DNA of 64,000 nt from Aminobacter sp. AP02 (lineage in GTDB: Bacteria; Pseudomonadota; Alphaproteobacteria; Rhizobiales; Rhizobiaceae): contig NZ_QGGX01000012.1 of the NCBI RefSeq assembly GCF_003148805.1, forward strand, positions 1-64,000. Direction: 5' to 3'. Below are positions 32,373 through 42,901 of this stretch, in pieces; the stretch's first letter is position 1, and each line of letters opens with the position of its first letter. Position numbers and translations under genes: made by a program. The notes under the pieces were generated by a model that was not told the origin of the DNA, did no database searches, and saw only the letters and a program-made list of their open reading frames with translations.

Positions 32373-33539
32373 GTGGGCATCAGGTTTGACAAGCTTGGCG
32401 TGGTGATCGCCGGGATCACTGCCTATGGCGCCTTCGTGGCGCCATTCGCCACTTTTCGCGCCAACCGCATTGTATCAGGTGAGCCTCGTTCGATCATCGA
32501 GGCGTTGCCGTCACCAATGGGCGTGGCCCTGCTGTTCGTCCTTGTAGCGGCAGGACTTGTCTCGCTGTTCAAGACGCCGTTGGCCATCCGCCTCGGTGCC
32601 AGCGTCGTCGCACTTGCGTCGCTCGCCCTGCTGATCGGCGTCGCCGGCAGCCATTTGACGCCGGAGGGCAACACCTTCGCCCGTATCTCGCCGGCTTCCG
32701 GCTTCTGGTTGTTGATCTTTGCCTTCACCCTTTTGCTCGCCGACGTCCTGACCAGGTTGCAATTGTCGCCGGTCGGGCGTGTTGTCGTGCTTGGCGTAGC
32801 GGCCGGAGCAATTTGGCTGCTGCTCGCTTCCGGTCAGTGGGACAGCCTGTCCATCCTCAAGGAATATGCCAATCGGGCCGACAGTTTCTGGAACGAGGCG
32901 AGGCGCCATGTCGAACTGGCGCTCGGCTCGCTGGCCGTCGCCGTCCTTGTCGGCCTGCCGCTCGGTATTTTGTGCCACCGTGTCGAGGCGCTCCGGGCGG
33001 GCGTGCTCAATGTGCTCAACATCATCCAGACGATCCCCTCCATCGCGCTGTTCGGCATCCTGATTGCACCGCTAGGCTGGGTTGCGGCAAATGTTCCGGG
33101 TGCTTCGTCTCTGGGCATTCGCGGCATCGGCGCGGCGCCTGCCTTCGTCGCGCTGTTTCTCTATTCGCTGCTGCCCGTGGTGGCCAACACCGTCGTCGGG
33201 CTCGCCGGCGTGCCACGCGCGGCCAATGATGCGGCACGCGGCATGGGCATGACGGGCTGGCAACGGCTGTGGAATGTCGAGTTTCCGCTCGCCTTTCCAG
33301 TCATCCTCACCGGCATCCGCATCGTTTTGGTCCAGAATATCGGCCTTGCGACCATTGCCGCGCTGATTGGCGGCGGCGGCTTCGGCGTGTTCGTCTTCCA
33401 GGGTGTCGGCCAGACAGCGATGGACCTGGTTCTGCTCGGCGCGGTTCCCACCGTGGCGCTGGCGTTTGCCGCAGCCATCATCCTTGACGCGGTCGTTGAA
33501 CTTGTGGCGACCCGCAGATCCATGGCGGTCACGGCATGA
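32373..33539 (+). CDS. yehY: Osmoprotectant ABC transporter permease, long (YehY-type)
   Basis: 388 aa, matching the ~385 aa YehY. The N-terminal half (about residues 1-165) adds four or five hydrophobic helices; the C-terminal half is the BPD_transp_1 permease with the EAA loop GVPRAANDAARGMGMTGWQ. The GTG at 32373 is the chosen start, with GGGGA upstream at rather long spacing. Its stop overlaps the ATPase gene (ATGA). It pairs with the short permease at 34471. Confidence 0.87.
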   Translation: MGIRFDKLGVVIAGITAYGAFVAPFATFRANRIVSGEPRSIIEALPSPMGVALLFVLVAAGLVSLFKTPLAIRLGASVVALASLALLIGVAGSHLTPEGNTFARISPASGFWLLIFAFTLLLADVLTRLQLSPVGRVVVLGVAAGAIWLLLASGQWDSLSILKEYANRADSFWNEARRHVELALGSLAVAVLVGLPLGILCHRVEALRAGVLNVLNIIQTIPSIALFGILIAPLGWVAANVPGASSLGIRGIGAAPAFVALFLYSLLPVVANTVVGLAGVPRAANDAARGMGMTGWQRLWNVEFPLAFPVILTGIRIVLVQNIGLATIAALIGGGGFGVFVFQGVGQTAMDLVLLGAVPTVALAFAAAIILDAVVELVATRRSMAVTA

Positions 33540-34474
33540 TCGAAATCGAAAACATCACCAAGCGTTATGGCGATACGGCCGTGGTCGACGACGTTTCGAT
33601 GGTCATCGAGCCGCGCGCGCTGACGGTGATCGTCGGCACCTCGGGCTCGGGCAAGACGACGCTTTTGCGCATGATCAATCGCCTGGTCGAGCCAACGTCG
33701 GGCACGATCAAGCTCGACGGCAGGGACAATCGTTCCGTGCCCGGCCACGAGCTACGCCGCAGCATCGGCTACGCCATTCAGGGCAATGGCCTGTTTCCTC
33801 ACCGTACGGTGGCGCAGAATATCGGCACTGTCCCTTCGTTGCTCGGTTGGGATGCTGCGCGGATCAAGGCCCGTGTCGATGAACTCTTGTCGCTGCTGCA
33901 ACTGGACCCGGTGGCTTTCGGCCCTCGCTACCCCCACGAACTGTCAGGTGGTCAGCAGCAGCGTGTCGGCGTCGCCCGCGCGCTCGCCGCAGAGCCCAAC
34001 GTGCTGTTGATGGACGAGCCGTTCGGCGCGCTCGATCCGATCATCCGCACCAAGGCGCAGGAAGACCTTCTGGCGATCCAGAAGCGCTTCGGCACCACGA
34101 TCATCCTCGTCACCCATGACATGGAAGAAGCCGTTCACCTTGGCGACCGTATCGCCGTCATGGATGCTGGCCGCCTCGTTCAATATGCTACGCCCGCCGA
34201 GATTCTGGCCAGACCGGCCAACGATTTCGTCGAAACCCTGATCGGCGCGTCCGACCGACCGTTCAAGCTTTTGTCGCTTGGGGCGGTCGGCGAAGCGGTG
34301 GAACCCGGCCAGGCTGCCGGCGAGGCCATACGTGCCGAGGCAACCCAGCGCGACGCGTTGGCCGAACTGCTCTGGTCCGGCCGATCCGCCATGCCGGTGA
34401 CGTCGGACGATGGCACGACGCTTGGCAAGGTTACCGTCGAAGGTCTCGTCAAGCGTGCCGCGAGGCCTCAATGA
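33536..34474 (+). CDS. yehX: Osmoprotectant ABC transporter, ATP-binding protein (YehX-type)
   Basis: 312 aa. Walker A GTSGSGKTT (~residue 37), ABC signature LSGGQQQR (~137) and Walker B VLLMDEPFGALD (~157), with H-loop LVTHDMEEA. The C-terminal ~75 residues lack a complete second CBS domain, unlike ProV/OpuAA, so regulation by ionic strength through tandem CBS domains is not expected. Overlaps both neighbours by 4 bp (ATGA). Confidence 0.9.
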   Translation: MIEIENITKRYGDTAVVDDVSMVIEPRALTVIVGTSGSGKTTLLRMINRLVEPTSGTIKLDGRDNRSVPGHELRRSIGYAIQGNGLFPHRTVAQNIGTVPSLLGWDAARIKARVDELLSLLQLDPVAFGPRYPHELSGGQQQRVGVARALAAEPNVLLMDEPFGALDPIIRTKAQEDLLAIQKRFGTTIILVTHDMEEAVHLGDRIAVMDAGRLVQYATPAEILARPANDFVETLIGASDRPFKLLSLGAVGEAVEPGQAAGEAIRAEATQRDALAELLWSGRSAMPVTSDDGTTLGKVTVEGLVKRAARPQ

Positions 34475-35223
34475 AGGCCTGGATTCCGCTCCTGCTGCGG
34501 CTTGCCGTACTGGCTCTGCTGATCGCCTTCCTGACCAACCCGTTGTGGTTCGAGCCGTTGCTCAAGCCGCTGACGCAGAATGGCGCGCCCGCGATCTACA
34601 ATCAGGGCAGTCTGCTTTCCTTGGCGCTCCAGCATCTGCGAACGGTCGCCATCGCCACGGCGGCTGCAATCGTCGTTGCCGTGTCTCTCGCCATCCTCGT
34701 CACGCGCCCGGCTGGCGTCGAGTTCCTGCCGCTGTCGCGAAGCCTGGTCAACATCGGCCAGACTTTTCCGCCGGTCGCCGTGCTGGCACTCGCTGTTCCC
34801 GCCGTCGGCTTTGGTGAAAAACCGACGCTGATCGCGCTGTTCCTCTATGGCTTGCTGCCGATCTTCGAGAACTCGCTGACCGGCCTCACCACCACGCCTC
34901 CCAGCGTGGTCGAAGCGGCGCGCGGCGCCGGCATGACCGGTTGGCAGCGACTGTTCAAGGTCGAACTGCCCCTGAGCGTGCCGGTCATGCTCGCCGGCAT
35001 CCGGCTTTCGGTGGTCATCAGCCTCGCCACTGCCACCATCGGCTCGACGGTTGCCGCCAAGACGCTCGGCGAGGTCATCATTGCCGGGTTGCAATCCAAC
35101 AATCTGGCCTTTGTCCTGCAGGGCGGCCTGATCGTCGCGGCACTCGCAGTGCTGATCTACGATGCGCTTTCTGCTTTGGAGCGATATGCGGCACGGCGCA
35201 TGGGGCAGGGTATCTCAGCCTAA
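34471..35223 (+). CDS. yehW: Osmoprotectant ABC transporter permease, short (YehW-type)
   Basis: 250 aa with six membrane helices. The permease EAA loop reads [19 protein letters not shown], very like the one in the long permease, so the two probably arose by duplication and form a heterodimer. It is the last gene of the transporter; 167 bp without a gene lead to hppA. Confidence 0.9.
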   Translation: MKAWIPLLLRLAVLALLIAFLTNPLWFEPLLKPLTQNGAPAIYNQGSLLSLALQHLRTVAIATAAAIVVAVSLAILVTRPAGVEFLPLSRSLVNIGQTFPPVAVLALAVPAVGFGEKPTLIALFLYGLLPIFENSLTGLTTTPPSVVEAARGAGMTGWQRLFKVELPLSVPVMLAGIRLSVVISLATATIGSTVAAKTLGEVIIAGLQSNNLAFVLQGGLIVAALAVLIYDALSALERYAARRMGQGISA

Positions 35224-35390
35224 CGTGCAAGTTGCTGCCGAAAGCCGGGAAAAACCTTAGCGATATCTTGACGTTCGATGCCCTGTTTCGGATGCTCCCG
35301 TCAGGGGCCGGATGCCGCAGTGAGGCTGCCGGTCTCGTTCACTCGCCCGGGGAGGGGAATTCCGGGCACAATCAGGGAAGAGAATTGGCA

Positions 35391-37538
35391 ATGACAATGC
35401 TTTACGTCGTCATCGCCTGCGGCCTGCTATCTGTCCTTTACGCCATATGGGCGACGCAGTCGGTGCTTGCATCCGACCAGGGCAATGCGCGCATGCAGGA
35501 AATCTCCGCCGCCATCCGAGAAGGTGCGCAGGCATATCTGGCGCGCCAATACACCACCATCGCCATCGTCGGCGTCGTCGTGTTCCTGCTCGCCTGGTGG
35601 CTGCTTTCCGCAACCGCGGCGATCGGCTTTTTGATTGGTGCAGTGCTTTCCGGTGCCGCGGGTTTCATCGGCATGCATGTTTCGGTTCGCGCCAATGTGC
35701 GCACCGCGCAGGCCGCTTCCAACAGTCTCGCTGCCGGCCTCGACATAGCCTTCAAGTCGGGCGCCATCACCGGCATGCTGGTGGCGGGCCTCGCTCTGCT
35801 TGGTGTGTCCGTCTATTACCTCATCCTGACCGGCCCGATGGGGCACGCGCCTGCTGACCGCATTGTTATCGACTCGCTGGTCTCGCTCGGCTTCGGCGCC
35901 TCTCTGATTTCGATCTTCGCGCGTCTTGGCGGCGGCATCTTCACCAAGGGTGCTGACGTTGGCGGCGACCTCGTCGGCAAGGTCGAAGCCGGAATCCCCG
36001 AGGACGATCCGCGCAACCCCGCAACGATCGCCGACAACGTCGGCGATAATGTCGGCGACTGTGCCGGCATGGCTGCCGACCTGTTCGAAACCTATGCGGT
36101 GACCGTGGTCGCCACCATGGTGCTCGGCGCCATCTTCTTTGGCGGCACCGAAATCCTGTCCAGCGTGATGCTCTACCCGCTCGCAATCTGCGGCGCGTGT
36201 ATCATCACCTCGATTATCGGTACCTTCTTCGTCAAGCTCGGCGCCAATGGCTCGATCATGGGCGCGCTCTACAAGGGCCTGATCGTCACCGGCCTGTTGT
36301 CGATCGTCGGTCTCGGCGCGGCAACGTCGCTGACAGTGGGCTGGGGTGAGATCGGCACCGGGGGTGGCGTGCTGATTACGGGCAAGAACCTGTTCATCTG
36401 CGGCCTCATCGGCCTTGTGGTGACCGGCCTGATCGTCGTCATCACCGAATACTACACCGGCACCAACAAGCGCCCGGTCAACTCGATCGCACAGGCTTCG
36501 GTCACCGGCCACGGTACCAATGTCATCCAGGGGCTCGCGGTTTCGCTCGAATCGACAGCACTTCCTGCGATCGTCATCGTCGGCGGCATCATTTCGACGT
36601 TCCAGCTCGGCGGTCTCTACGGCACCGCGATCGCAGTAACCACCATGCTCGGCCTTGCCGGCATGATCGTGGCGCTCGACGCCTTTGGCCCGGTCACCGA
36701 CAATGCCGGCGGCATCGCCGAAATGGCCGGCCTACCCAAGGAAGTGCGCCACTCCACCGACGCGCTCGACGCGGTCGGCAATACCACCAAGGCGGTCACC
36801 AAGGGCTATGCCATCGGTTCGGCGGGCCTTGGCGCGCTCGTGCTGTTTGCCGCCTACAGCTACGACTTGCAGTATTTCGCGGCCAATCCGACACAATTCC
36901 CGTATTTTGCCGACATCGGAACGGTCTCGTTCGACCTGTCGAACCCGTATGTGGTTGCCGGTCTGATCTTCGGCGGCCTCATTCCCTACCTGTTTGGTGG
37001 AATCGCCATGACTGCTGTCGGTCGTGCGGCAGGCTCGATCGTCGAGGAGGTGCGCAAGCAGTTCCGCGAGGATCCCGGCATCATGAAGGGCACGTCGAAG
37101 CCCAATTATGCCCGCGCCGTCGACCTGCTCACCAAGGCGGCGATCAAGGAGATGATCATTCCTTCGCTGCTGCCGGTGCTGGCGCCGCTGGTCGTCTATT
37201 TCGGCGTGCTCATGATCTCGGGCTCCAAGGCCTCGGCGTTCGCCGCCCTCGGCGCCTCGCTGCTCGGCGTCATCGTCAACGGCCTGTTCGTCGCCATCTC
37301 GATGACCTCGGGTGGCGGTGCCTGGGACAACGCCAAGAAGTCGTTCGAAGACGGTTTCACCGACAAGGACGGCGTCAAGCACATGAAGGGTTCCGAAGCC
37401 CACAAGGCCTCGGTTACCGGCGACACGGTCGGCGATCCCTACAAGGATACCGCTGGTCCAGCAGTGAACCCGGCGATCAAGATCACCAACATCGTCGCAC
37501 TTTTGCTCCTGGCCGTGCTGGCGCATAGCGCAGCTTGA
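35391..37538 (+). CDS. hppA: Membrane-bound proton-translocating pyrophosphatase, K+-independent type
   Basis: 715 aa with about 16 membrane segments. Couples hydrolysis of cytoplasmic PPi to H+ export. The catalytic [19 protein letters not shown] region holds the Mg-PPi ligands. The motif GNTTKA carries Lys where K+-dependent enzymes have Ala, marking the K+-independent subclass. The ATG at 35391 (MTMLYVV) has AGGGAAGAG upstream; the same frame stays open far to the left, through yehW, but is out of frame with that gene and non-coding. A terminator follows. Confidence 0.95.
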   Translation: MTMLYVVIACGLLSVLYAIWATQSVLASDQGNARMQEISAAIREGAQAYLARQYTTIAIVGVVVFLLAWWLLSATAAIGFLIGAVLSGAAGFIGMHVSVRANVRTAQAASNSLAAGLDIAFKSGAITGMLVAGLALLGVSVYYLILTGPMGHAPADRIVIDSLVSLGFGASLISIFARLGGGIFTKGADVGGDLVGKVEAGIPEDDPRNPATIADNVGDNVGDCAGMAADLFETYAVTVVATMVLGAIFFGGTEILSSVMLYPLAICGACIITSIIGTFFVKLGANGSIMGALYKGLIVTGLLSIVGLGAATSLTVGWGEIGTGGGVLITGKNLFICGLIGLVVTGLIVVITEYYTGTNKRPVNSIAQASVTGHGTNVIQGLAVSLESTALPAIVIVGGIISTFQLGGLYGTAIAVTTMLGLAGMIVALDAFGPVTDNAGGIAEMAGLPKEVRHSTDALDAVGNTTKAVTKGYAIGSAGLGALVLFAAYSYDLQYFAANPTQFPYFADIGTVSFDLSNPYVVAGLIFGGLIPYLFGGIAMTAVGRAAGSIVEEVRKQFREDPGIMKGTSKPNYARAVDLLTKAAIKEMIIPSLLPVLAPLVVYFGVLMISGSKASAFAALGASLLGVIVNGLFVAISMTSGGGAWDNAKKSFEDGFTDKDGVKHMKGSEAHKASVTGDTVGDPYKDTAGPAVNPAIKITNIVALLLLAVLAHSAA

Positions 37539-37568
37539 ACCATAGACGACCACGCACTGTGGTGAATG

Positions 37569-37601
37569 AGCCCCGTCCGCATCGTGCGGGCGGGGCTTTT
37601 T
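37569..37601 (+). terminator. Intrinsic terminator after hppA
   Basis: AGCCCCG-T-CCGCA and TGCGG-G-CGGGGCT pair around loop TCG, followed by TTTTT. One internal mismatch (T/G) interrupts the stem. Confidence 0.92.
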
Positions 37602-37621
37602 AATTCAGGCCACTAAGCAAA

Positions 37622-37649
37622 GAAAAACCCGCGGAATTGCTTCCGCGGG
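37622..37649 (-). terminator. Intrinsic terminator after bamE
   Basis: On the minus strand CCCGCGGAA and TTCCGCGGG pair around a 4-nt loop and are followed by TTTTTCTTT. It stands back to back with the hppA terminator. Confidence 0.92.
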
Positions 37650-37683
37650 CTGTTGCCTGAGATTCCTGAAGTCCTTGGGCGGC

Positions 37684-38217
37684 TTAGGGGCCGCCGAAGA
37701 TGTTGCTTGCGGCGCTCGAACCCATCTTGCCTGCACCAGCAAGCAGCTGGCCGAGGAAGTTCTGGTCCTTGCCGCCGGTAGGTGTCGTGCGCGAGATGAA
37801 GTCGAACACCTTGCCTTCCTGCAAGCCGTAATTCGCAATGTTGGTCACGCGGCCATCGGCGCCGAAATAGACGGCAAGCACGCGCTGCTCGATGAGCTTG
37901 GGCTTGGCGAAGGCGACGGTGCGCTTGCGCGTCTGGGAGATGTAGTAGAACACCTCGTTGTCGAAGGTCGCCGTCGTGGAAGGCGTTCCAAGCGCAAGCA
38001 GCACCTGCTCGCGGCTCGAACCTACCGGCACGGAATCGACCGACTGTTGATCGATGACATAGCCCTGGGTCAGTGTTTCACTGGGGGTAAGGTCGCCAAA
38101 AGTCTTCGAGGTGTTGCACGCCGAAAGCGCGGCAGCCGCCACGACCAGCGATACAGCGCCTGCCGGACGCAACGAAAATGGCATCTTGAATTTCAGCGAG
38201 TGCAACAACAACTCCAT
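37684..38217 (-). CDS. bamE: Outer membrane protein assembly factor BamE (SmpA/OmlA lipoprotein)
   Basis: 177 aa from the ATG at 38217; an ATG at 38184 would give 166 aa and a more compact lipoprotein signal, and neither has a strong ribosome-binding site. The signal ends in the lipobox LSAC, so the mature protein is lipidated and probably anchored in the outer membrane. The SmpA/OmlA fold follows, with VPVGSSREQVLLALGTPS and FYYISQ typical of BamE. A Gly/Ala-rich tail follows. Divergent from the cbp3-type gene. Confidence 0.88.
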   Translation of the reverse strand: MELLLHSLKFKMPFSLRPAGAVSLVVAAAALSACNTSKTFGDLTPSETLTQGYVIDQQSVDSVPVGSSREQVLLALGTPSTTATFDNEVFYYISQTRKRTVAFAKPKLIEQRVLAVYFGADGRVTNIANYGLQEGKVFDFISRTTPTGGKDQNFLGQLLAGAGKMGSSAASNIFGGP

Positions 38218-38328
38218 CCTGTCGTGCCAGCGCCCTGCTTGCGCGAGGCCGCAAAACCGGTAAACCAGCTTGCGCGCCGATGCAACAAGGCCACTTTGCG
38301 AAACGGGTCCCCGGGAGACCACCCTCAA

Positions 38329-38871
38329 ATGTTCCAGCGTCTGTTTGGCCGTCAACGCCAAGCCAATCGCGCCATCACCGAGGCGCTCTATACGCGAATC
38401 GTGGCGGCTGCGCGGCAGGAGCCATTTTATTCTGCGTGGAACGTGCCCGATACGCCGCTTGGCCGTTTCGAGATGCTTTCGCTGCACATGTTCTTGTTTC
38501 AACACCGCTTGCGGGGCGAGACAGGGGCATCGGCCGATATTGCGCAGTTGCTGATCGACGAGTTCTTCCTCGATGTCGACCATTCCCTGCGCGAACTGGG
38601 CATCAGCGACGTCGGCGTGCCAAAGCGGATGAAAAAACTGGCGAAGATGTTCTACGGCCGCACCGAATCCTACAAGGACGCGCTTGAGCGCGACGATCAC
38701 GCGGCCCTTGCCGCAGCCCTTTTGCGCAATGTTCGTCCCGAGGTGAAGGAATGGCCTGAAGCAGCGGCCCTTGCCGAATATGTCTTTGCGGCGAATCGCA
38801 CCCTTGCCGCGCAGCCTTCGGAAGACATATGTGCCGGCAAACTGACGTATCCGGCGCCACAGGCAGCCTGA
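38329..38871 (+). CDS. Ubiquinol-cytochrome c chaperone, CBP3 family
   Basis: 180 aa. The helical CBP3 domain covers most of the protein (about residues 35-165), with WNVPDTPLGRFEMLSLHMFL and the DxDxSLRELGISD-type segment (DVDHSLRELGISDVGV). Mitochondrial Cbp3 helps assemble cytochrome b into complex III; the bacterial protein presumably serves the bc1 complex, but no bc1 genes are nearby. The ATG at 38329 has GGAG about 11 nt upstream. yceD follows after 12 bp, suggesting cotranscription. Confidence 0.87.
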   Translation: MFQRLFGRQRQANRAITEALYTRIVAAARQEPFYSAWNVPDTPLGRFEMLSLHMFLFQHRLRGETGASADIAQLLIDEFFLDVDHSLRELGISDVGVPKRMKKLAKMFYGRTESYKDALERDDHAALAAALLRNVRPEVKEWPEAAALAEYVFAANRTLAAQPSEDICAGKLTYPAPQAA

Positions 38872-38883
38872 AGGAGGCCACCC

Positions 38884-39438
38884 ATGAAGCTCGTCGAAAC
38901 CTCAAGCCCGGTGTCCTTCCCGGTGAACGTCGCTAGGCTGCCGCAAAAAGGCATGTCGGCCGTCGTCGATGCCGACGCGTTCCAGCGCGCGGCACTTGCC
39001 GAGGCGCACGGCCTGTTGTCGGTCGAGCGCTACAAGGCGGATTTGCTGGTTACCAAGTGGAAGCGCAACGGCGTCAAGGTCAGCGGTCGGGTCAAGGCCC
39101 AGATTACCCAGGCTTGCATTGTCACCCTCGAACCGGTGGAAGCGACCATTGACGAGGACGTCGAAGGCGTTTTCCTGCCCGAGGATTCCAAGCTCGCAAG
39201 GCGCGGATTCAATGAGGCCGGCGAGATCCTGCTCGACGCGGAGGGGCCCGACAGCCCCGAAACCTTTACCGGCGACACGATTGACGCGGGCGCCCTTGCC
39301 GAGGAGTTCTTTGGCCTCGCCATCGATCCTTATCCGCGCAAGACAGGCGCTACTGTTGCCAACCCCGATGACGGCGACATCGAGCCGATAGAGAGTGAAT
39401 TCCAGAAAAAGCTTCGTCTAATTTCCAAGAAGCTTTGA
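38884..39438 (+). CDS. yceD: YceD/DUF177 family protein (23S rRNA accumulation)
   Basis: 184 aa. Bacterial YceD and its plant relatives are needed for 23S rRNA accumulation. The family core is VSGRVKAQITQACIVTLEPVE (one conserved cysteine) and the FFGLAIDPYPRK block. A strong GAAGGAGG sits before the ATG. In E. coli the order is yceD-rpmF-plsX-fabH; here plsX follows directly, with no rpmF in the 105-bp gap. Confidence 0.88.
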   Translation: MKLVETSSPVSFPVNVARLPQKGMSAVVDADAFQRAALAEAHGLLSVERYKADLLVTKWKRNGVKVSGRVKAQITQACIVTLEPVEATIDEDVEGVFLPEDSKLARRGFNEAGEILLDAEGPDSPETFTGDTIDAGALAEEFFGLAIDPYPRKTGATVANPDDGDIEPIESEFQKKLRLISKKL

Positions 39439-39543
39439 AAACGCCCGCCGTTTCGCGTAATCCCGGTTGTGCGCTCATCCAGAGCCGCTATTTTCGCCGG
39501 ACTTTTGCGTGCCCTTCGACGCCAACAGTGAGATGACCGACGC

Positions 39544-40611
39544 GTGATCAAGATTTCCATTGATGCCATGGGTGGCGATCACGGTCCTTCCGTGATCATT
39601 CCTGCTCTGGCCAAGGTCGCCACCAGGCGCACCGACATTCGCTTCATCATCTACGGTCGCGAAGAAGTGGTCCGACCCGAACTTGCCAAGCAGCCGCGGC
39701 TCGCGCCAGTCAGCGAGTTCGTCCATTGCGAGGTGGCCGTGCGTATGGACGACAAGCCGAGCCAGGCGCTGCGCCATGGCCGCTGGAAGTCGTCGATGTG
39801 GAAGGCGATCGAAGCGGTCAAGTCCAACACGTCGGACGCGTGTGTCTCCGCCGGCAATACCGGCGCGCTGATGGCAATGTCGAAATTCTGCCTGCGTACC
39901 ATGGCGACCATCGACCGCCCGGCGATCGCTGCCCTTTGGCCTACGACGCGTGGTGAAAGTGTGGTGCTGGACGTTGGAGCCACCATCGGAGCCGACGCCC
40001 ACCAGCTCATCGATTTCGCCATTTTGGGCACAGGCATGGCTCGGGCATTGTTCGGTATCGAACGGCCCACGGTTGGACTGCTCAATGTCGGCGTCGAAGA
40101 GATCAAGGGCCAGGAAGAGGTCAAGGAAGCCGGGCGCATGCTGCGCGAGGCCAACATGGCTTCGATGAACTACCAGGGCTTCGTTGAAGGCGACGACATT
40201 GGCAAGGGGACGACGGATGTCGTTGTCACCGAAGGCTTTGCGGGCAACATCGCGCTCAAGACCGCCGAAGGCACGGCGCGCCAGATCGCGGGCTACCTGC
40301 GCGAAGCGATGAGCCGCACGCTGATGGCCAAGATCGGCTACATCTTTGCCAAGGGCGCGTTCGACCGCCTGCGCGAGAAGATGGATGTGCGCCGGGCCAA
40401 TGGCGGAGTTTTCCTCGGGCTCAACGGTATCGTGGTGAAAAGCCACGGCGGGGCTGACGCGGATGGTTTCGCGGCCGCCATCGAAATGGCCTATGATATG
40501 GTTCGCAACCGGCTGCTCGATCGCATCGAGGCCGATCTCGACCTCTTCCACGCACGCAACCCGCATGCGGCGATGGGACGACCAGCCGCTGCGGTCGAAG
40601 ATCAGGAATAG
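39544..40611 (+). CDS. plsX: Phosphate acyltransferase PlsX
   Basis: 355 aa. Makes acyl-phosphate from acyl-ACP and Pi, the first step of phosphatidic acid synthesis with PlsY/PlsC. Starts with the family [12 protein letters not shown] and carries [10 protein letters not shown] (~residue 101) and [11 protein letters not shown] (~229). The start is GTG at 39544 with a GAG-type site upstream. fabH follows after 12 bp. Confidence 0.96.
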   Translation: MIKISIDAMGGDHGPSVIIPALAKVATRRTDIRFIIYGREEVVRPELAKQPRLAPVSEFVHCEVAVRMDDKPSQALRHGRWKSSMWKAIEAVKSNTSDACVSAGNTGALMAMSKFCLRTMATIDRPAIAALWPTTRGESVVLDVGATIGADAHQLIDFAILGTGMARALFGIERPTVGLLNVGVEEIKGQEEVKEAGRMLREANMASMNYQGFVEGDDIGKGTTDVVVTEGFAGNIALKTAEGTARQIAGYLREAMSRTLMAKIGYIFAKGAFDRLREKMDVRRANGGVFLGLNGIVVKSHGGADADGFAAAIEMAYDMVRNRLLDRIEADLDLFHARNPHAAMGRPAAAVEDQE

Positions 40612-40623
40612 GATTTTTTCAAA

Positions 40624-41595
40624 GTGATCAGATCAGTTGTGCGCGGCATCGGTTCAGCGCTGCCCCGCCGCATCATGAAGAACGCCGATTTCGAAGGCAT
40701 GGTCGAGACATCGGACGAGTGGATCGCCCAGCGCACCGGCATTCGCCAGCGCCACATCGCCGCCGATGACGAAACGACGGCATCGCTCGGTGAGGCGGCA
40801 GCGCGTGCTGCGCTGGATAATGCCGGCCTGACGCCTGCCGACATCGACCTGATCGTGCTGGCGACGTCAACTCCCAACAACACCTTCCCGGCGACCGCCG
40901 TCGAGATACAGAACCGGCTTGGCATGCGCCACGGCTTTGCGTTCGACATGCAGGCAGTATGCAGCGGCTTTGTCTATGCCGTCACGACGGCCGATCTCTA
41001 CATCAAGGGCGGCCTTGCGAAGCGCGTGCTTGTCATCGGTTCCGAAACCTTCTCGCGCATCCTCGACTGGTCGGACCGCTCGACCTGCGTGCTTTTCGGC
41101 GACGGTGCCGGTGCACTCGTTCTCGAAGCCGCCGAGGGACAAGGCACCATCGCCGACCGTGGGGTGTTGGCCGCGAGCCTGCGCTCCGACGGCACGCACA
41201 AGGACAAGCTCTATGTCGACGGCGGCCCGTCGACGACCGGCACTGTCGGTCACCTCAAGATGGAAGGCCGTGAAGTCTTCAAGCACGCCGTGGGCATGAT
41301 CACTGACGTGATCGAGGACGTTTTCACCCAGGCCGACATCTCCGCCGACGATCTCGACTGGTTCGTGCCCCACCAGGCCAACAAGCGCATCATCGACGCT
41401 TCGGCCAAGAAGCTCGGTATTCCTGAGGACAAGGCCGTGGTCACTGTCCATCTCCACGGCAACACCTCCGCCGCCTCGGTGCCTCTGGCGCTTTCGGCCG
41501 CCGTTGCGGATGGCCGCATCAAGAAGGGCGACCTCGTGATGCTCGAGGCCATGGGCGGTGGCTTTACCTGGGGTGCCGTGCTCGTCAGGTGGTAG
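40624..41595 (+). CDS. fabH: 3-oxoacyl-ACP synthase III
   Basis: 323 aa. Starts fatty acid synthesis by condensing acetyl-CoA with malonyl-ACP. The Cys-His-Asn triad is visible: Cys113 (QAVCSGF), His in VPHQANKRI and Asn in HGNTSAAS. The GTG at 40624 gives the conserved start [14 protein letters not shown]. The plsX-fabH pair is in one unit; ihfA follows after a 131-bp gap with likely its own promoter. Confidence 0.97.
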   Translation: MIRSVVRGIGSALPRRIMKNADFEGMVETSDEWIAQRTGIRQRHIAADDETTASLGEAAARAALDNAGLTPADIDLIVLATSTPNNTFPATAVEIQNRLGMRHGFAFDMQAVCSGFVYAVTTADLYIKGGLAKRVLVIGSETFSRILDWSDRSTCVLFGDGAGALVLEAAEGQGTIADRGVLAASLRSDGTHKDKLYVDGGPSTTGTVGHLKMEGREVFKHAVGMITDVIEDVFTQADISADDLDWFVPHQANKRIIDASAKKLGIPEDKAVVTVHLHGNTSAASVPLALSAAVADGRIKKGDLVMLEAMGGGFTWGAVLVRW

Positions 41596-41726
41596 TTCGG
41601 GCATCGCGGCAGTGCCTGAACGACGTTCTCGGAAAGGTCATGGCATCGGTCCTTGACCTTGACGGATCAATTACTTAACCTCCGGCGCGTTTGCTAAATT
41701 GTTGTTTTTGAGGATGGGACCGTCGC

Positions 41727-42050
41727 ATGGGGGGAAAGACACTTACGCGTGCCGATCTCGCTGAATCCGTCTACCGGAAAGTCGGCCTTTCCCGTACGGA
41801 GTCGGCGCAGTTGGTCGAAACGGTTCTCGACGAAATCTGCGAGGCAATCGTGCGCGGCGAGACGGTCAAATTGTCGTCTTTCGCCACGTTCCATGTCCGC
41901 GACAAGAATGAACGCGTGGGTCGCAACCCCAAGACCGGCGAAGAGGTGCCGATCCTGCCGCGCCGCGTCATGACCTTCAAGGCGTCCAACGTACTGAAGA
42001 GCCGCATCCTGCGGGCGCATCAGGGCGGCAAGTCCAAGGCCGCCAAGTAA
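41727..42050 (+). CDS. ihfA: Integration host factor subunit alpha
   Basis: 107 aa. DNA-bending HU/IHF-family protein that pairs with IhfB (not in the window). The DNA-intercalating arm has [12 protein letters not shown] and the preceding [17 protein letters not shown] is IHF-alpha-like. The ATG at 41727 gives [13 protein letters not shown]. Two TTGAC-like hexamers at 41653-41664 lie upstream, but no good -10 box is clear. The merR gene follows on the same strand, as in other Rhizobiales. Confidence 0.95.
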   Translation: MGGKTLTRADLAESVYRKVGLSRTESAQLVETVLDEICEAIVRGETVKLSSFATFHVRDKNERVGRNPKTGEEVPILPRRVMTFKASNVLKSRILRAHQGGKSKAAK

Positions 42051-42161
42051 CTTTTTCCGCTCTAACCGGTTGATAGCCTGGTGCGTGATTCGCGCCGGGC
42101 TTGAATGTTGTCGCGCAAACCGCTGAAATGAATCACGAATCGTTTTGCGAAAGTGGCGACC

Positions 42162-42701
42162 ATGGACAAGAGCCCCGACGCCTTCCGCACCATCAGCGAA
42201 GTGGCCGAAGATCTGGACCTGCCGCAGCACGTGCTGCGCTTTTGGGAAACCCGCTTTACCCAGATCAAGCCGATGAAGCGCGGCGGCGGGCGACGGTATT
42301 ACCGGCCGCAGGATGTCGAGTTGATCAAGGGCATCCGTCACATGCTCTACGAGCAGGGCTACACCATCAAGGGTGTACAGAAGCTCCTGCGCGACAATGG
42401 CAACCAGTTCCTTGTCGCCATAGGCAGCGGCGATCTCAAGGCCGTCGAAGCCATCGCCCAGCGCAAGCAGGCCGAGGCGCCGCTGACGCCTGCAGCACAG
42501 CCGCGTGCGGTCGACGAGGAGATGCTGTTGGGCGAGGCCAGGGCCAAGCCCAGCCGGCGCTTCTTTGGCCTCGGCAAGGGCGATGACGACGGGCCGGTAG
42601 CGGCCGACTCAAGCAAGCTCTCCCGAGACAACAGGGCGCTCCTGCAGGAAGCGCTGTTTGATCTTCTCGAGTGCAAGCGCCTGCTCGACCAGGTGCGCTA
42701 G
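42162..42701 (+). CDS. MerR-family transcriptional regulator
   Basis: 179 aa from the ATG at 42162; a GTG three codons upstream (42153) is possible. The MerR winged helix is at about residues 8-78 ([22 protein letters not shown], then [14 protein letters not shown]). The remainder has a coiled-coil-like C-terminus and no cysteine cluster, so it is not a classical metal sensor. It consistently follows ihfA in Rhizobiales. Target genes are unknown. Confidence 0.9.
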   Translation: MDKSPDAFRTISEVAEDLDLPQHVLRFWETRFTQIKPMKRGGGRRYYRPQDVELIKGIRHMLYEQGYTIKGVQKLLRDNGNQFLVAIGSGDLKAVEAIAQRKQAEAPLTPAAQPRAVDEEMLLGEARAKPSRRFFGLGKGDDDGPVAADSSKLSRDNRALLQEALFDLLECKRLLDQVR

Positions 42702-42784
42702 GCATTCGGTGGTGCTTTTTGGGCCGCAGAAATCGCGTGCCAATTCCGAATGAAGAAGTTTGGCGGGAAAGCTGCCGAAGTGGG

Positions 42785-42812
42785 TTGACCGGGACGGTAT
42801 TATCAAGATACA
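42785..42812 (+). promoter_or_regulatory. Candidate promoter for tRNA-Pro
   Basis: TTGACC (42785-42790) and GATACA (42807-42812) with 16-nt spacing, ending 12 nt before the mature tRNA 5' end. The -35 matches 5 of 6 consensus bases; the -10 is weaker. Confidence 0.5.
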
Positions 42813-42824
42813 TCGCGACCGGTC

Positions 42825-42901
<77 letters not shown>

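Noticed and set aside
34941-35390. Extension of the hppA frame 150 codons upstream
   Set aside because: It lies within yehW in another frame; the family start and ribosome-binding site are at 35391.
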